NCBI GenBank assembly: GCA_000711775.1
Contig: ARYC01002620.1
Span: 1-64,000 of the forward strand
Direction: 5' to 3'
Source: Oxytricha trifallax
Lineage: Eukaryota; Ciliophora; Spirotrichea; Sporadotrichida; Oxytrichidae
DNA length: 64,000 nt
This document shows positions 12,169 through 24,309 of the stretch, piece by piece. The position numbers and the translations under genes were made by a program. Below the pieces are notes generated by a model. It was not told the origin of the DNA. It saw only the letters and a list, made by a program, of their open reading frames with translations, and made no database searches. Each line of letters opens with the position of its first letter. Within the stretch, counting starts at the first letter, position 1.

Positions 12169-12604
12169 TACCATGAAAGCATAAATAATTTATTATTTTA
12201 ACAAATTAAAAATACTCTTTTTAGTTGAACTGCTATTGACTTTCTTGAGATTTATAGTAGGTCAATTTAAGCTAACATTAAAGTTAAAGTTAAACTTAAT
12301 TAATATTATTCAAATGAGTGTTTATTTTAATTCGAAATGTTCGATAATTTAATTTATTGTAAATAAAGTTAAGTGAAAATGAAACTGTAAATTTAATAAT
12401 TTAAAATTTAAATAATATCAAATTTTATAAATTTAGAATGTCTATTACTTATTTTTTTATTAAATAATTCTATAATAATTATTATTACTATTGTTATTGC
12501 TGAAAATGGTCAAGATGCTATTTGAATAGAAAACATAAATACAGTACTCGATGATAACAAGACTCTCACTTTCTAAAAAAAAGCGAATGAAAAAATGAAA
12601 AAAA

Positions 12605-12850
12605 CTAGAGGTCTCAGTGGTTGGCATCGGCACCGGTTCAGTCAAGGGACATGCTCCCCGGGACCACCCCTGATTAGTAGCACTCAAGCCGAGTCGGGGT
12701 CCAAAGAGGAAAGTTAGGACGTGGGATGAGATGACACGGGACAAGACCCTCAGGAGCACCTTATGAGAGGCACATAGGTCCAAAAGTGCCAAAGTCGCTC
12801 CCTTAGCTGAGGTACACAATTGATCAGGAGAATCTAGAGATATTGACAAT
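12605..12850. other. GC-rich island, candidate structured RNA gene or foreign fragment
   Basis: About 245 bp of balanced base composition in extremely AT-rich surroundings. On the plus strand it begins near GGTCTCAGTGGTTGG, which resembles a Pol III A box. About 20 bp later comes GGTTCAGTC, a weak B-box-like string. Short complementary segments occur (for example CACCTTATGAGAGG with its neighbourhood). A minus-strand frame crosses it but shows no family features. It is not a recognisable tRNA or 5S rRNA. It is not repeated after copy 2 of the duplication. Confidence 0.4.
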
Positions 12851-12997
12851 TTATTCAGAAATCATAATCACTAGAACTAACTAACTAATATACGCTCATT
12901 CAATATTAACAACAGCAATAACAATAGCAATAATAATTATATATTTAATACTAAAGATCTTTATTTCTAGTTTTCCTTTTCACCTTACCTTAAGTTA

Positions 12998-13032
<35 letters not shown>
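12998..13032. repeat. (ATC)n microsatellite
   Basis: About eleven ATC units in a non-coding stretch. Nothing else is supported between 12860 and 13270. Confidence 0.95.
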
Positions 13033-13033
<1 letters not shown>

Positions 13034-13280
13034 TAATTATATACTTTTAACATAAGGCATTTGTAATAGAATATTGAAAAAAATTTATCAAAATACATAA
13101 TACAATTTAAATAACTCAATTCTAATTTCTAATATATTTTCCTATAGGTTGTTACACTTTTTTATCTTTACTATTAATATTATGGTTACCTTTTTATACG
13201 AACTCTAATCACAATATTTTGATTAATATTTATTAAATTAGTGGAATATATTGATATACCCACACTTTTACAAAAATTAA

Positions 13281-13758
13281 GGGGGGAGGAAGTTTCCTGA
13301 CAAGAGGGAAGTTTCCTGTCAAGTAAATTCAAATAAAATAATTAATGTTAATTAAATATAAATTATTAGAATTAACAATTTTCTACCTCATTAAATCTCT
13401 ATAGGATGAGTTTAGCATTTAATAAGAGTTAAAAAAGATAAAATGCATTTATATCTAATATCATAATTTTCAACATAGTACAATATTTTTTATTTTAATT
13501 TTAACTAAAACTTTTGAAAATAAATATAAAAACAATAAGATTTAAAGATAAAATATTGTCTGATATGAAGTAGATCTTGCCAAACTCATGAGTTGTTGAA
13601 TAAATTGATATAATCATAAGTTTAAGAAAATAATAAAAGGAGTTTAAATTTGTAAAAGTTAAAATTACATTAAAAAAAAATATATAAAATTTTATTGACA
13701 GGAAACTTCCCTAAAAATTTTTTTATCATAAACCTTGGCAGGAAACTTCCCCCCCCCC
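13281..13758. mobile_element. 478-bp MITE of the G-run/AAGTTTCCTG family with 8-bp TSD
   Basis: Left end GGGGGGAGGAAGTTTCCTG, right end CAGGAAACTTCC followed by a run of ten C in total. It is flanked by AAAATTAA at 13273-13280 and 13759-13766, an exact 8-bp target duplication. The terminal motif is doubled at both ends, and the right-end spacer (TTTTTTTATCATAAACC) matches the right end of the 9318-11443 element. There is no coding capacity, so it is non-autonomous. It sits just left of the TBE. Confidence 0.9.
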
Positions 13759-14103
13759 AAAATTAAATATATTAAATATGATAAATTTGATTTCAAATTT
13801 GAAAAATTTTAATTTTATAAATCAATTTTTATAATCTTATTGTTTTAACCTATACTTATTTGAAATTTAATTTAATTTAAACTTAATTTGAGTATATCAT
13901 AAATTTATCTAAAACTTTTCACTCAAAACCCCTTAATTAGTCGTTTAAGTGATTTGATTTGGATGATATAGTTAGGCCTTATTGGGATAATTATAGAAAA
14001 GACAGGTTTTATGTGAATTTAATGTATATTTAATGTATATTAAGTGATTAAATTCAAACAAATTTTGTCTATTATTATTTGTTAAATCTCTTCAATCTCT
14101 TGC

Positions 14104-15496
14104 TCACTTTAATGTCTAAAGTATATCGTTTAATGATTGGTAAGAATAGTGAGGAGCTCTCAAAATGATCATCTTAACGATGCTTTTAGTCTCTTGGAAT
14201 ACATCTTCTTGATCAATATGCTTTTTTGTCAAACTAATTGATATTTTCTTGCTTTGTAGAAAGTAAGACAAGTTTTTTTTTATCACTCTTTAATATTATA
14301 ACAGCACTGTCCATACATCCCATTTAACTGAGCCATTCGTCCTTTTTTTAATTATTTCAAAGTATCCTTAAGTACTATGTACCTATGCTAAAGTAACGAT
14401 CTCTTATCATAAGGCCCAACTGAAATCGATGACAACTATTTCAAAAGGACAGAAGCTCAAAATAAAATTTTCAGGCTTCAAATCACTATGAACATATCCA
14501 AGTTCATGCAACTTCTTGACACCAGGTATCTTATCTAGATATCATTCAAATAATTTGGATATCTGTTATGATATAGATAGTCTCTAAGAGTTATTTAAAT
14601 TTTTTTTAGTCTTAGTACGATGAATCAAATGCCTAAAATAATACCATCCAACATTAGAAAGTTCTTGCAATCTCTTTTCTATGCCTCTCTTAGAACCAAA
14701 TATTCGTTAGCGAATTTATTCTGGTACTGCTCATGCGAATCCGACGGCCTAAAGTGTAAACATTATAAGAATACTCATCAACCACTATGAGCTTTATTTT
14801 GTTAGGTACATTTTTACTAAAATAATTATCAATGCAACTGCTAAATCAACTGCATTCAATGCAGGAGTATGCATTTTTTTCTCTTAAAACATTCTATTAA
14901 GGAATGCCTGCTATTTGGTTTATTGTTTAAAATAAATCGTTTCTGGCTCTTGAGCTTTTCCTGCTATTATTTTTAAGACTCAAAAGTATTCGTTGTTATT
15001 TTCCCTGGTACTAGTTTCTTAGTCTCTAAAACTTAAATAAAGAATTCTCTTTGGTAATGATGTTGCATATTTCTTTTAACTTTTTAGCTGAGTGACTATA
15101 TGACTTCTTGTATGTAAAGCACTAATAGCTTCAATCTACTTGTTCGTGCTTGAAATATAACTTTGCATTTCCAGAATTTATCCCTTTTATATGCATCTTC
15201 AAGCTTTATTAAGTTGGTAGAAATTAAAGTAGTTTTTACATTAGAATACTTTTATTTTTTAAACTGGTATCTTCTCTTAACTCCTCAACATCTTGCATTA
15301 GTGTTTAAATAACCATTTCTGCACTTTGCTTCAGGTTTAATGCTTCTATGATAAAAAATTATTCTTCATATCCAAGAGCCTCTTGCTCTACCTCCCTCTC
15401 AACATAAATAATTTCAGGCTTTTTAGTTGATCCAAACTTTAACTATGATTATCCTGTTGCAAGAGAAATTGCTTTACAATTTAAGTTAGAAGCCAT
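14104..15496 (-). pseudogene. TBE 57-kDa protein (kinase-like), decayed
   Basis: ATG at 15496 (MASNLNCKAISLATGQSQ) and a last TGA at 14104, about 464 codons, the size expected of the TBE 57-kDa protein. The C-terminal half has a protein-kinase core: HELGYVHSDLKPENFIL (usual HRD has become HSD), then VVIDFSWA (DFG has become DFS), and later KWDVWTVLL in the place of kinase subdomain IX. The degenerate catalytic residues suggest a pseudokinase or decay. In-frame TGA at 14407-14409 and frame changes interrupt it. The zinc-finger part of the family protein is not clear in this copy. Confidence 0.72.
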
Positions 15497-15970
15497 GTTT
15501 AAATTCAAATTTAAATTTCTATTATAAAGCTCTATAACCTAAAGTAGTTTTAGTTACTGTATTATACCTTCCTTAGAACAATAATGGTTGATTTTGAGGT
15601 GTTAATGATCAAAATTATATTAAGTTTTTAAATATAAAAATTCTAATTTTAAGCTTAACATTTTTTATTTTGGTACCACCTTTTAAAAATTCTGGTGGGT
15701 ACTTGCACCAATTTATGGAGCTTTTCCATTAAAACCTCATTAGTTTTAAACTAGGTACTAATTAAGTTTTGGTAGTATTAAATAAATACCAATTAAAATT
15801 AAACAGGTTTAGTACCAGTTCTGATTAAATTTAAACAGGTTTAGTACTAATCTAATGGAACTCAATTTATAAAAAGAAAGCTCCATCTCTGAAGTCTGTT
15901 ACAGACAGCTTCTGCCAACTTCTCAGCATATCTTTACCAGGTCGACCTCCTATAAGATAGCCATATTAGG

Positions 15971-16495
15971 ATGGAAGCTAAAGTTACTGCAATGAAGAGG
16001 ATTGAAGCTAAGAAATGATCTCAAGATATAGAAGCAGCAAGGATCTCTATCAATACTTACTCATATTGTAATCATGTTTATTACTTCTAACTTTTGAAGG
16101 TACCAAAATTTCATTCTTAAAAGCTATGCTATTCTCTGTGATGAGAAGAAAGCCTTTAAAATTAATGAAATTAATATGATAGAAATACCAACCCAGAGAA
16201 TTCAGTCACAAATCTCTACGAGGATGCGATGAAAGATGTAAAATTGATAGTGCATCTTCTTACCAAGAAATAACTATCTAACAAGCTTCCAGAAAGTGGC
16301 TTCTTTTTTTTATGTATTTGGCACGTTAAGATAGAGAAGTCACAGACTATTCTTGAAGCAAGCAAGAGACTTTGAAAAGATGTAAAAAAGACAGATGAAA
16401 TTAACATAGATGCAAGAGATAGCACTAAGAGAAGTAATAAGGGCCCAAGCTAGCCATAAGAAAGAGAAGCCAAACCCATTTATGATGCAATTTAA
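15971..16495 (+). pseudogene. TBE 22-kDa protein, copy 2, damaged
   Basis: Plus-strand gene beginning near ATG 15971 (MEAKVTAMKRIEAKK, then TGA) and continuing in another frame to TGA 16493-16495. The C-terminal block SKRL-TGA-KDVKKTDEINI aligns with SKRLYKDVQKPDEMNI of copy 1, so the TGA replaces a Tyr codon. Convergent with the transposase gene. Confidence 0.6.
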
Positions 16496-16507
16496 TATGG
16501 AATATAT

Positions 16508-17460
16508 TCATTAGATTTAATCTAAAACTTATTTATAAATGTTCATTCTTCCCTCTCTCGCACAAATTGTTGTCTTATCTACGCTCACTCTCTTACATCT
16601 GCTTTGAATAAAGTCTGCTATACCGATGGGCAAGTCATGCATAAGTTGATATAGCAACAGCTTCTAGTAAAGAGTCTTGATTTAACTCCAGTAGAATTCT
16701 ATTCCATTAAATTAAGGGATATAATGAACGTTGTTAACAGGAGCTTTGTTTAGGTCTTCATGAGCTTTCTTAGACTATTTAGTCTTATGAACTGAAAGAT
16801 TATCAAAAAACAGGATGACCTCTTGGTTGCTATACTTCTCTCTGAGCTTATGTCGGATTCTATATACTACTCTCGCTTAATAGAGGAAGAGTGAATGACA
16901 AAACTCTCCAAGACTGAATCTTCACTTATGCCAGCAAAAATTTCATGGATAACTACCTTCACCTTTAGTCATACACTTCTATATTATAATATTTCTTGCA
17001 TCAAGACTTATTAAAAGAGGAGTTGAAGGTGAATAACGCTTCATCAGCGTGTATGAACTTGATGTTATTGTCAATAGCCCTCTGCATTTATTCATATATA
17101 TATATAGTTTAAATTTTTTACTATCGAATGGCACTGTAAAATCAATCACTCTCTTCACTCTGTTGGCAGTCTTGAAAGTAACACTATTTCTTCTAAAAAT
17201 TTTGCCAATAGTTTAAGGAGAGAGACGGATGTCAGAAAAATTTCATGAAACATCACAGATCGGTAGTCAAGTGGAAAGTTTGGCCAATATTTAAAAGTCT
17301 TCAAGTGATAGAGGTAGTGAATATGGTGCTTTGAGAACTTTTATTTTCTTGCAGGATGTTTTCAAGCGCCTGAGTAAAAATGCTAAACGGCTAACAAGCT
17401 ATGGTACCTAATAGTTGAGAAACTTTTGCACAAAAATTTTGCTATAACTGCATAATTACG
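16508..17460 (-). pseudogene. TBE 42-kDa transposase, copy 2, frameshifted
   Basis: Retains all three catalytic residues: FIHADEALFTF, then FFDNLSVHKTK, then QFNGIEFYW with 34 residues between the last two. It ends at TGA 16508-16510. Indels in the middle (near 16856) and next to a TA repeat (about 17092-17105) break the frame. Thus each of the two TBEs in this window has a different inactivating lesion. Start not determined. Confidence 0.82.
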
Positions 17461-17809
17461 CACAGGTTTGACTTAGTCTATATTAATACTCGTACCATAC
17501 CTAAGTTTAAGCAATAAATCTAAATATTACTTATCATAAATCCAGCCAAAATTTCGCTAATTTTAATTTATCATTTTGCAAATTTGCCTAATTACTCTAT
17601 TAATCCCAATAAGACCCCAACCAAACCGTAAAAATCAAATCACTAAAACATCTAATTAAGGGGTTTTGATTCTAATTACTACATTTTTTTTAATTTTCAA
17701 TTAATTAAAAAGAATGATGTTTATTTTTTCTAACGCTTAATTGGATTACTATTTGCTAACATTTAAAACAAATATTGATTGTAAGAATGTCTTTAAGAAA
17801 TTATATTTA

Positions 17810-19275
17810 TCATAATTTAAATGCTCGGAGTGCTTATCGTCCCCTATTATATATTTGATAACTCTGTAATTATTCATCTCTATTTATCATATGAAATTTA
17901 AGGTTTATTTTTTCCAATATATTCTCTTTATGCCTTCTGTTTACTTTTGTATAAATTACTGCAATTTTCGCAGTACCATGCTATCTTATCATCACACTTA
18001 TTACATCGTGCGCTTTGTCCACAGGAGTACAATAATATTGCAGGAATACATTTGATTTTGAATAATTTAATTAATAAATTTATTAATAATTAAATTCGTG
18101 GCAGTTAACTTTCTGGAAACCTGGACAGTTTCGTACTTGTTCGATATAGAATTAATAATTAGTTTAAATTTACAAGGGGGGGTATCCTTTTATTGCACCC
18201 TTGATGTGAGATAACTTGAGTTTAATTTTGGCATAAAAATTAGTAAACATATCACCCAAAATCAAGTTATCTCGATTCAGGGTTTTTGCGATAGAGAGGT
18301 ACCGCCAGTTGTATTGTCCAGCTAATTATAAATTCTCTATAGAACAAGTACCATTTTTTCAGGTTTCCAGAAAGTTAACTACCAGGAATTTAATTATTAA
18401 TAAATTTAATTTTAATAAATTTTTCAAAATCAAACGTATTATTACTACAATAATAATATAAATATATTAATTTAATTATTTTATTATACTATTAAAATTT
18501 CACCCCTTTACAGCATCTGGAGCAATATAATTTCAAACCCCTTTATGTTTTGCAATACTTTTGATGCTTCTTATAAGGCTCTCATTCCTACTTTTAGTAA
18601 ATTATTTTTGCAGTTTCTTTTGCTATCATAAAAAATAAATGATTTAAATTATTATATAAATTTGAAATTAATTTATTAACTAGATTTTTTTAAGAAAGTG
18701 ACATTCTTTTTTATTTAATTATTTAACAAACTTGAATTTACTGAAAAAGTAAAATTAAAATAACATAATATTTAATCGAAATCAATATAATGTTGGCATT
18801 AATGAAATATTGGATTGTAGTCTTTCCTTTTGAGTCTGTGATGTATTTTATTATAATAAACCGTTTTGTCTCTAACCTTCAGGTAATTTAATAATTTTAA
18901 AAATAAGAAATATTTCGTTATTATATTTTAATATTTATAAGATATTAATTATATCCAGTTGATTTTATTTATTCATAATTTAATTTTTAAATTTTAATCT
19001 ATACATAAATTATTCTTTAATTACTTGATGTCAGCTTAAATAATAAAAAATATAAAAATTAAAAAGATTTTTATTTGGATGATTAATAAAATGCATATTT
19101 CTTATGCTGCTTTCTTCAATTTATTCATATTGCAGTGTTTTCTTACAAAATGTTAACAAATTATATTTAATTATTTTATTTCATTTACGATATTTAAAAA
19201 CAGGTTGACTCCTTTTACCAAGTAAGTTATCATCATACGTAGTGGGAGGAGAAAATCTACTTTGATTTCTTTCAT
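17810..19275 (-). CDS. Gene D copy 2: zinc-finger protein of unknown function
   Basis: Colinear with gene D copy 1. The zinc-ribbon blocks lie on either side of the MITE at 18029-18450, and the last block ends at TGA 17810-17812. Coding blocks are similar to copy 1 while gaps vary more in length. Exon borders not resolved. It lies directly downstream of gene B on the same strand. Confidence 0.5.
18029..18450. repeat. Fold-back MITE inside gene D, copy 2
   Basis: Counterpart of 1838-2268, with arms containing GTTAACTTTC, GGAAACCTG and GTACTTGTTC. In this copy GGTTTCCAGAAAGTTAAC on the right arm is the exact complement of the left arm, where copy 1 has drifted. Confidence 0.7.
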
Positions 19276-19485
19276 TAAAGTCGTATAATTATTATTATTA
19301 TTATTTTATAGTATTTTTTAATTATTTAGAGAAAATTTAAATTCATAATCATTATAATTAAATACAATTAATTCTACATAGATGATGCATAATTTATATG
19401 TATTAAAGTTAAAAATAAAAAGTACATTTTTATCATACAATTTTAGATTAAGCCAAAATTTTATAATTTTTTGTTTAAATATATA

Positions 19486-22400
19486 TCAATTAGATTTTTA
19501 ATCCTTGATAACTAGTTTAAAAAGTTGCTTTTATTTATAAAAAATACTAAAACTTAAATTCTGATAACAATTTTTTTTAATAATATTCATTTTTTTTGCT
19601 GATTATTTTTAATTTTTAATAATTTTAAATTTAATTATAATTTATTGAGAATTTAAGATCGTAAAATAAAGATTTATAAATTTATTGTACTATGATTTAC
19701 TTTTGCTTGAATCAGAAATCATATTATTGTCTGAATTTCTATTGTTTGACTTTCTCTGGTATTAGAACTAACCCTGATTAAAAATGTCTTAAACCCCTGA
19801 CTGTGAAGCATCTTGGATAAGGTCTATAATAAATAATATCCAATTTACAAAATTGTTTAATTAAAAACTGAAATAACAGTCTTAAAGAATTTCATTATTA
19901 TTTATCCCATCTAAACTTTCATCATTCATGATAATTTCTTGATCCTTATTATTTATAGTATGATCTTAAAAAAGCTTAGAATCATAAGATGCAAAGTCGT
20001 CCTCATATATAACTTCATTGTCTTCGCTTCTCATTTATAATATTTCGCTATCTTCGTTCTTATTTTGCTAAATGATATTATTGCTGAATGAAAAGGTACT
20101 ATTTTCTCTTTGATTTGCAAAGTTATATTTTGAGATTTGATAATTTTAAGGTACTTTTTCTTCCTCAAAATTATCAATGTTTTAACGAATAGGAGGTTTT
20201 GGGATTCTGTTGACTTAACTCTAAGGAATTATGCTCTTTTCTTGTGAAAGTGATTGATTTAATTACTTATTTTAGTTTTCTTAACTGTCTCTAGGTATTT
20301 TGTTGATTAATTCTTCTGTAAGATAGGGATCATGATGTATTTCTGCTAAGGCTAATCCAATTTCTTCCATATATTCTTTAAGAAGAGGAAGGTCTAGTTT
20401 GAACCATTCAGTGTATCCGTTTTGCCATGGCTTTTTGTAGCTTAATTTTAAAAAAATAAAATTATCAATGTTTATTAATTCTTTGAGTCTTTCTTTAACT
20501 TAGAATTCAAAGAACTGGTAATACACTGATTGATAAAAGGTAATAAGCTCATATTCCTTATTATTTTCTTGATATAAATAGGCCATTCTCAAATTTATAT
20601 CTGTGCTATAGCCAACCTTGTAAACATCTGATTCAGCTTCATTTCGTTCTTTAAGTATATATACAAAGCCTGGCTATCTCAAGTCTTCTATAGGTACAGC
20701 TTCAAAGAAGAAGTCCCAATATGCCCTGTCTGCTTCAGGTTTCTTTTTAAAGCTCATGTAATCTATGGCTTTTGTGAATGCAGGAAAGTTTTAAGTTCTC
20801 ATTTTCTTCCATTAATTAGCCATCTACTTTTCTTAGTCGGTTTCATAAACAAAACTTTTGCCATTTTTGGCATACTTGCTTTTGCTATTCTGATAAGATT
20901 GAGAATTAGCATGATTGTTTTGAGAGTACTATTATTGATATATGGGGGATCTCTTACCGCCTGAAATTGACTATGAAAATGAACCAGAAAAGTTTGATCT
21001 ATCATTGTTGACCTCATTCTAGATATACCTTGAAAGTTGCCTAGTTTATTCAAAATCAAATTCACTAATTGGCTTGATAAGCTTTTACTTCATTTCATCT
21101 TTCACTATTGAGTAAATTTAGTTTCTATTCTCTTCACTCCCCATGAATGCTCCCATCAAAATAACTTATCTCATGCTTTCATATACTTTTTTCAGGTTAG
21201 TGTTATAAATTTAGATGAAAAATCATATATAATATACGCTAAATAGATCAGACTAAGCATTTGACCTGCTAAAGTTTTGGTAGATCCTATCAAATTTTTG
21301 CACTAATTCTCTAGAATCCTATTCCCTTAAAGAATCTATGTTGTCTCTCATAGAATTTAGCAATACCGCGATATCATTTAGAAGTCTTTCAAGTGTGAAC
21401 TCACCAATTTAGAAATATTATTTGTATTAATGAAGTGATTTGCTTAATGTAGTTTCAATTAATTTCGATTTTAAGCCTTAATCTAAGGTATTAGTATATA
21501 TGTTTTTAAGGCACTACACATCTTAATAAGGCATTTTTATTTTGTTAGAGATGCTTAAATCTATCATTAAACTTTCTGAATACTTTACTAGTGCTTTCTC
21601 TTAATTTAGGAACCATAAGTCTTGAAGAGCAAAAATTTTACTACCTTGGCATTTTAGCTTACTGTAAAATATAAATTATAGTATTGACCCAATAAAGTAT
21701 AAAAATCAATCATGTTCGCCTTTATTTAACTCAAAGAGCATTCTCTTTCTTACTTAAGCACGCTTTATAAGCATGTTGTAAATATCTAATAATCAATTTA
21801 GTCCATAATTTCTTGACTGAATATCTTTGTAACTTTGAATTAAGGTTCAGAATAGACTTAAAACAATAATTTCTATAGTCTAATCATTTCCTTTCTATAA
21901 GCTATATATTCACTAAGATCATTTTCTTGATTGTTAATTTATTCGTTATTAACGTCTTCCATTAAGTCATTTCTATAGTTGTATCTTTTAGGGATAATAC
22001 ATGAGAAATCGAAGTAAATTTGACAAAGTTTTTTGTTATTATTTGAATCAATAAGCTTTCTTAATTGCTTTTTTATTAGATCAATCAAGTCTTTAATTGT
22101 GAATAGTTTGATTTCTTAAACGCAACTGTCTGGTAGTTCACTAAGAATTAAAAAAAAATTAATTTTTTTTTAAATTTGCTTTTAAAATTTTTAATAAAGA
22201 TTTTCATATTTTTTTGAAATTACTCATAAAATAGAAAAAATTTAATTTAAATTCAAATTTTAATTTATTGAATTTAATTTAAATTCAAATTTTAATTTAT
22301 TGAATTTAATTTAATTTGAAATATTCTTTAGGCTATTAATAATTTATTTTAAATTAAGGATGAGGGTTTTAAATGTCTTCCAAGACAATTTTTTCTTCTA

Positions 22401-24190
22401 TTTTAATATCAAAATGCTTCTTTAAAAAATCCATATAAGGTTTATAATCAACGGTTGAATAGTTATCATTATCAAATTCTAACCTGCACAATAAAAATCC
22501 AAAAAATAATTAAAAGTGTTTTAATTATTTTTTAGTGATTAAAATAAACTTCAATAGATTAGTAATCTGACCTAATAGTTTATAAAATTTCAAATTCATT
22601 TTAATTTAGAGATGCATAATCAAAAATAAATTTATTTCTATTTAGATTCCATAATAAAATCAATTTCAATTTTTAGGTATCATAAATAACAAATTTTATG
22701 TTTTTATTTAATTATACCTAGTAATTTTAACTTAAATTATTCATACTTAAAATTAAAAAACTAAAAAATTTCAATGAAAAGTTGAAAATCTGCAATATTC
22801 TATAACGGATATTAAAAAAAAGACTTTAAATTTATGAAGTTTATCTGTTCATAATTCTTTTAATTGTGCAATTTAATTATATATTTTTAGAAATATAATT
22901 ATAAGGAACAGGATTTGTATTTCATTAAGAAATATTTTTTACAATTAAATCTCATAAACAATATTGATACTTATATCCAAAGTGGCCTTATTCACATATT
23001 AAAATATAAATTAATGTAGTATAAAATTTACTTAAGGGGTTTAGGGGCTCTAAACTCGTTTAGAGTACTAAAACTATTATCTTGATTTAGCATGATTTTA
23101 TATATGTTAAGGTGATCCACAAAATTCAAATTTTAAATTTAATTATTCTAATTATTTTATGAATGCTTGAGCTGGTACTATTTTTTAGGATTAAATTTAA
23201 TTATATATTAGTAAACTTATTTCAGAAATTATCTAGAGTTCCTACTATCTTTTTAGAAATAGATTCAAAATTAATTAAAAAATAAATAAATAGACTCTTG
23301 CAAATGTTTCTAAATCTTTTCTTTCACTAATTAGTTTTAAAAGTTTTGAAATGTTAAAGAAACCTTTCTCAGGGAATAATTCAAGTCTGTGAGACTTAAA
23401 TTTTTCATTTACTTCAAAAAGATCTTTTATTAGTTGAATATAGATAGGGAAAGGAAAGAATATTTTTTAATTAAATAAATCATAAATATAATTATGTAAA
23501 TTTATACCATTAACATCGAGACCAATGAGATAAACAATTAAATTAAGTGATTTGGAAAATAATAAAACGATTTTTGTAGTTTAGTTAATTTCAAGAGATT
23601 CCAAAAGCCTATGCAAGCTAGTTAAATGAAATACATCGTTCATGTTTTCGATTTAAGGAATTACAATCTAATCAGGCATATCAAGTGACTTTCCAATGTT
23701 TGGAAGAAATTTCTTTTGGCTAAGCATTTTTAAATAGATTTTGATAAAATTCTGCTTAAGCCAATCACTTTATATCTTTGAGTTATCGCACATATTAAAT
23801 TTCAGAATATTAGTAATGTCAAAATAGTGCTCTTCAATTACATAATCTACTATTTTTGAGATCATTCCCAGTGCTTATGTTAAAATTAGGAAATTTTATC
23901 TAATACCTTGTTCGTCTTTGATTTCAAGACCTTTCAAAGCTTGTTAACTGAGATTGAAATCTTGTGATTAAATAAAAAATGGGAAACTTTCAAAATTAAT
24001 TGTTAGAGGATTAATGATGTAAGATAAAATATTAATATCTTTCAATTTTACAAACTTTTAACCCCACTCAAACTTGCATCTATTGAACTCTGTTTAAACA
24101 TAAATCTTTTAAATGCTTAGCCTAGATAGCATGTAAAACCATCTTGTATCACTTTTATCCCAACATTTACTTTTTTTGTTTTATCTTCCA
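19486..24190 (-). CDS. Gene B copy 2: GIY-YIG-like domain protein, best preserved
   Basis: Same exon layout as copy 1. The C-terminal exon is open from about 21130 to TGA 19486. Domain at about 20690-20395: PGFVYILKERN (GIY part), VYKVGYSTDIN (YIG part), INLRMAYL (candidate catalytic Arg), FFEFQVKERL (candidate Glu) and NGYTEWFKLDLP, which closes the T5orf172/MUG113 fold. An acidic, Asn/Gln-rich tail of about 150 residues follows. The ATG used in copy 1 is GTG here, so the start is uncertain. Family knowledge: GIY-YIG enzymes cut DNA and occur in homing and mobile elements. Nuclease activity here is inferred. Confidence 0.75.
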
Positions 24191-24309
24191 CAACTAAAAA
24201 TTGCTAGATGTTTTAGTCATCATCGTCTTAGATAAAAGTCTATACTGTATACTTATGAAGGTCATTTTTTATTTTTTCACAATTTTTCAACAAATAAACT
24301 ATCTTTTTC

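Larger units (their letters stand above)
1..12169. repeat. Segmental duplication, copy 1
   Basis: The stretch is repeated in the same orientation at 13924-26245, with most positions offset by about 16.18 kb. The shared order is TBE end, gene D, gene B and gene A on the minus strand, then gene E on the plus strand. Identity is high over genes and spacers, with scattered substitutions and small indels. Similarity stops just after the TGA of gene E (12168 and 26244). The left limit of copy 1 is outside the window. Copy 1 differs by a 2.1-kb fold-back insertion at 9318-11443. I infer either a duplicated block or two insertions of one large composite element. Confidence 0.93.
13924..17668 (-). mobile_element. 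TBE-like transposon, copy 2 (complete ends)
   Basis: Terminal inverted repeats of about 75 bp begin CAAAACCCCTTAATTAG at 13924 and end with the complement at 17668. Both ends share GTGATTTGATTT and CTTATTGGGAT. Length is 3.7 kb. Contents in order: 57-kDa kinase-like gene (minus), 22-kDa gene (plus), 42-kDa transposase (minus), the known TBE gene set. Flanking triplets are ACT and ATT, fitting the TBE preference for ANT targets but not an exact duplication. All three genes carry lesions, so this is probably a decayed copy. Confidence 0.88.

Noticed and set aside
12460..12849. 129-codon minus-strand frame
   Set aside because: It crosses from a GC-rich island into simple AT sequence with a poly-Asn-like tail. 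Composition explains the open frame.
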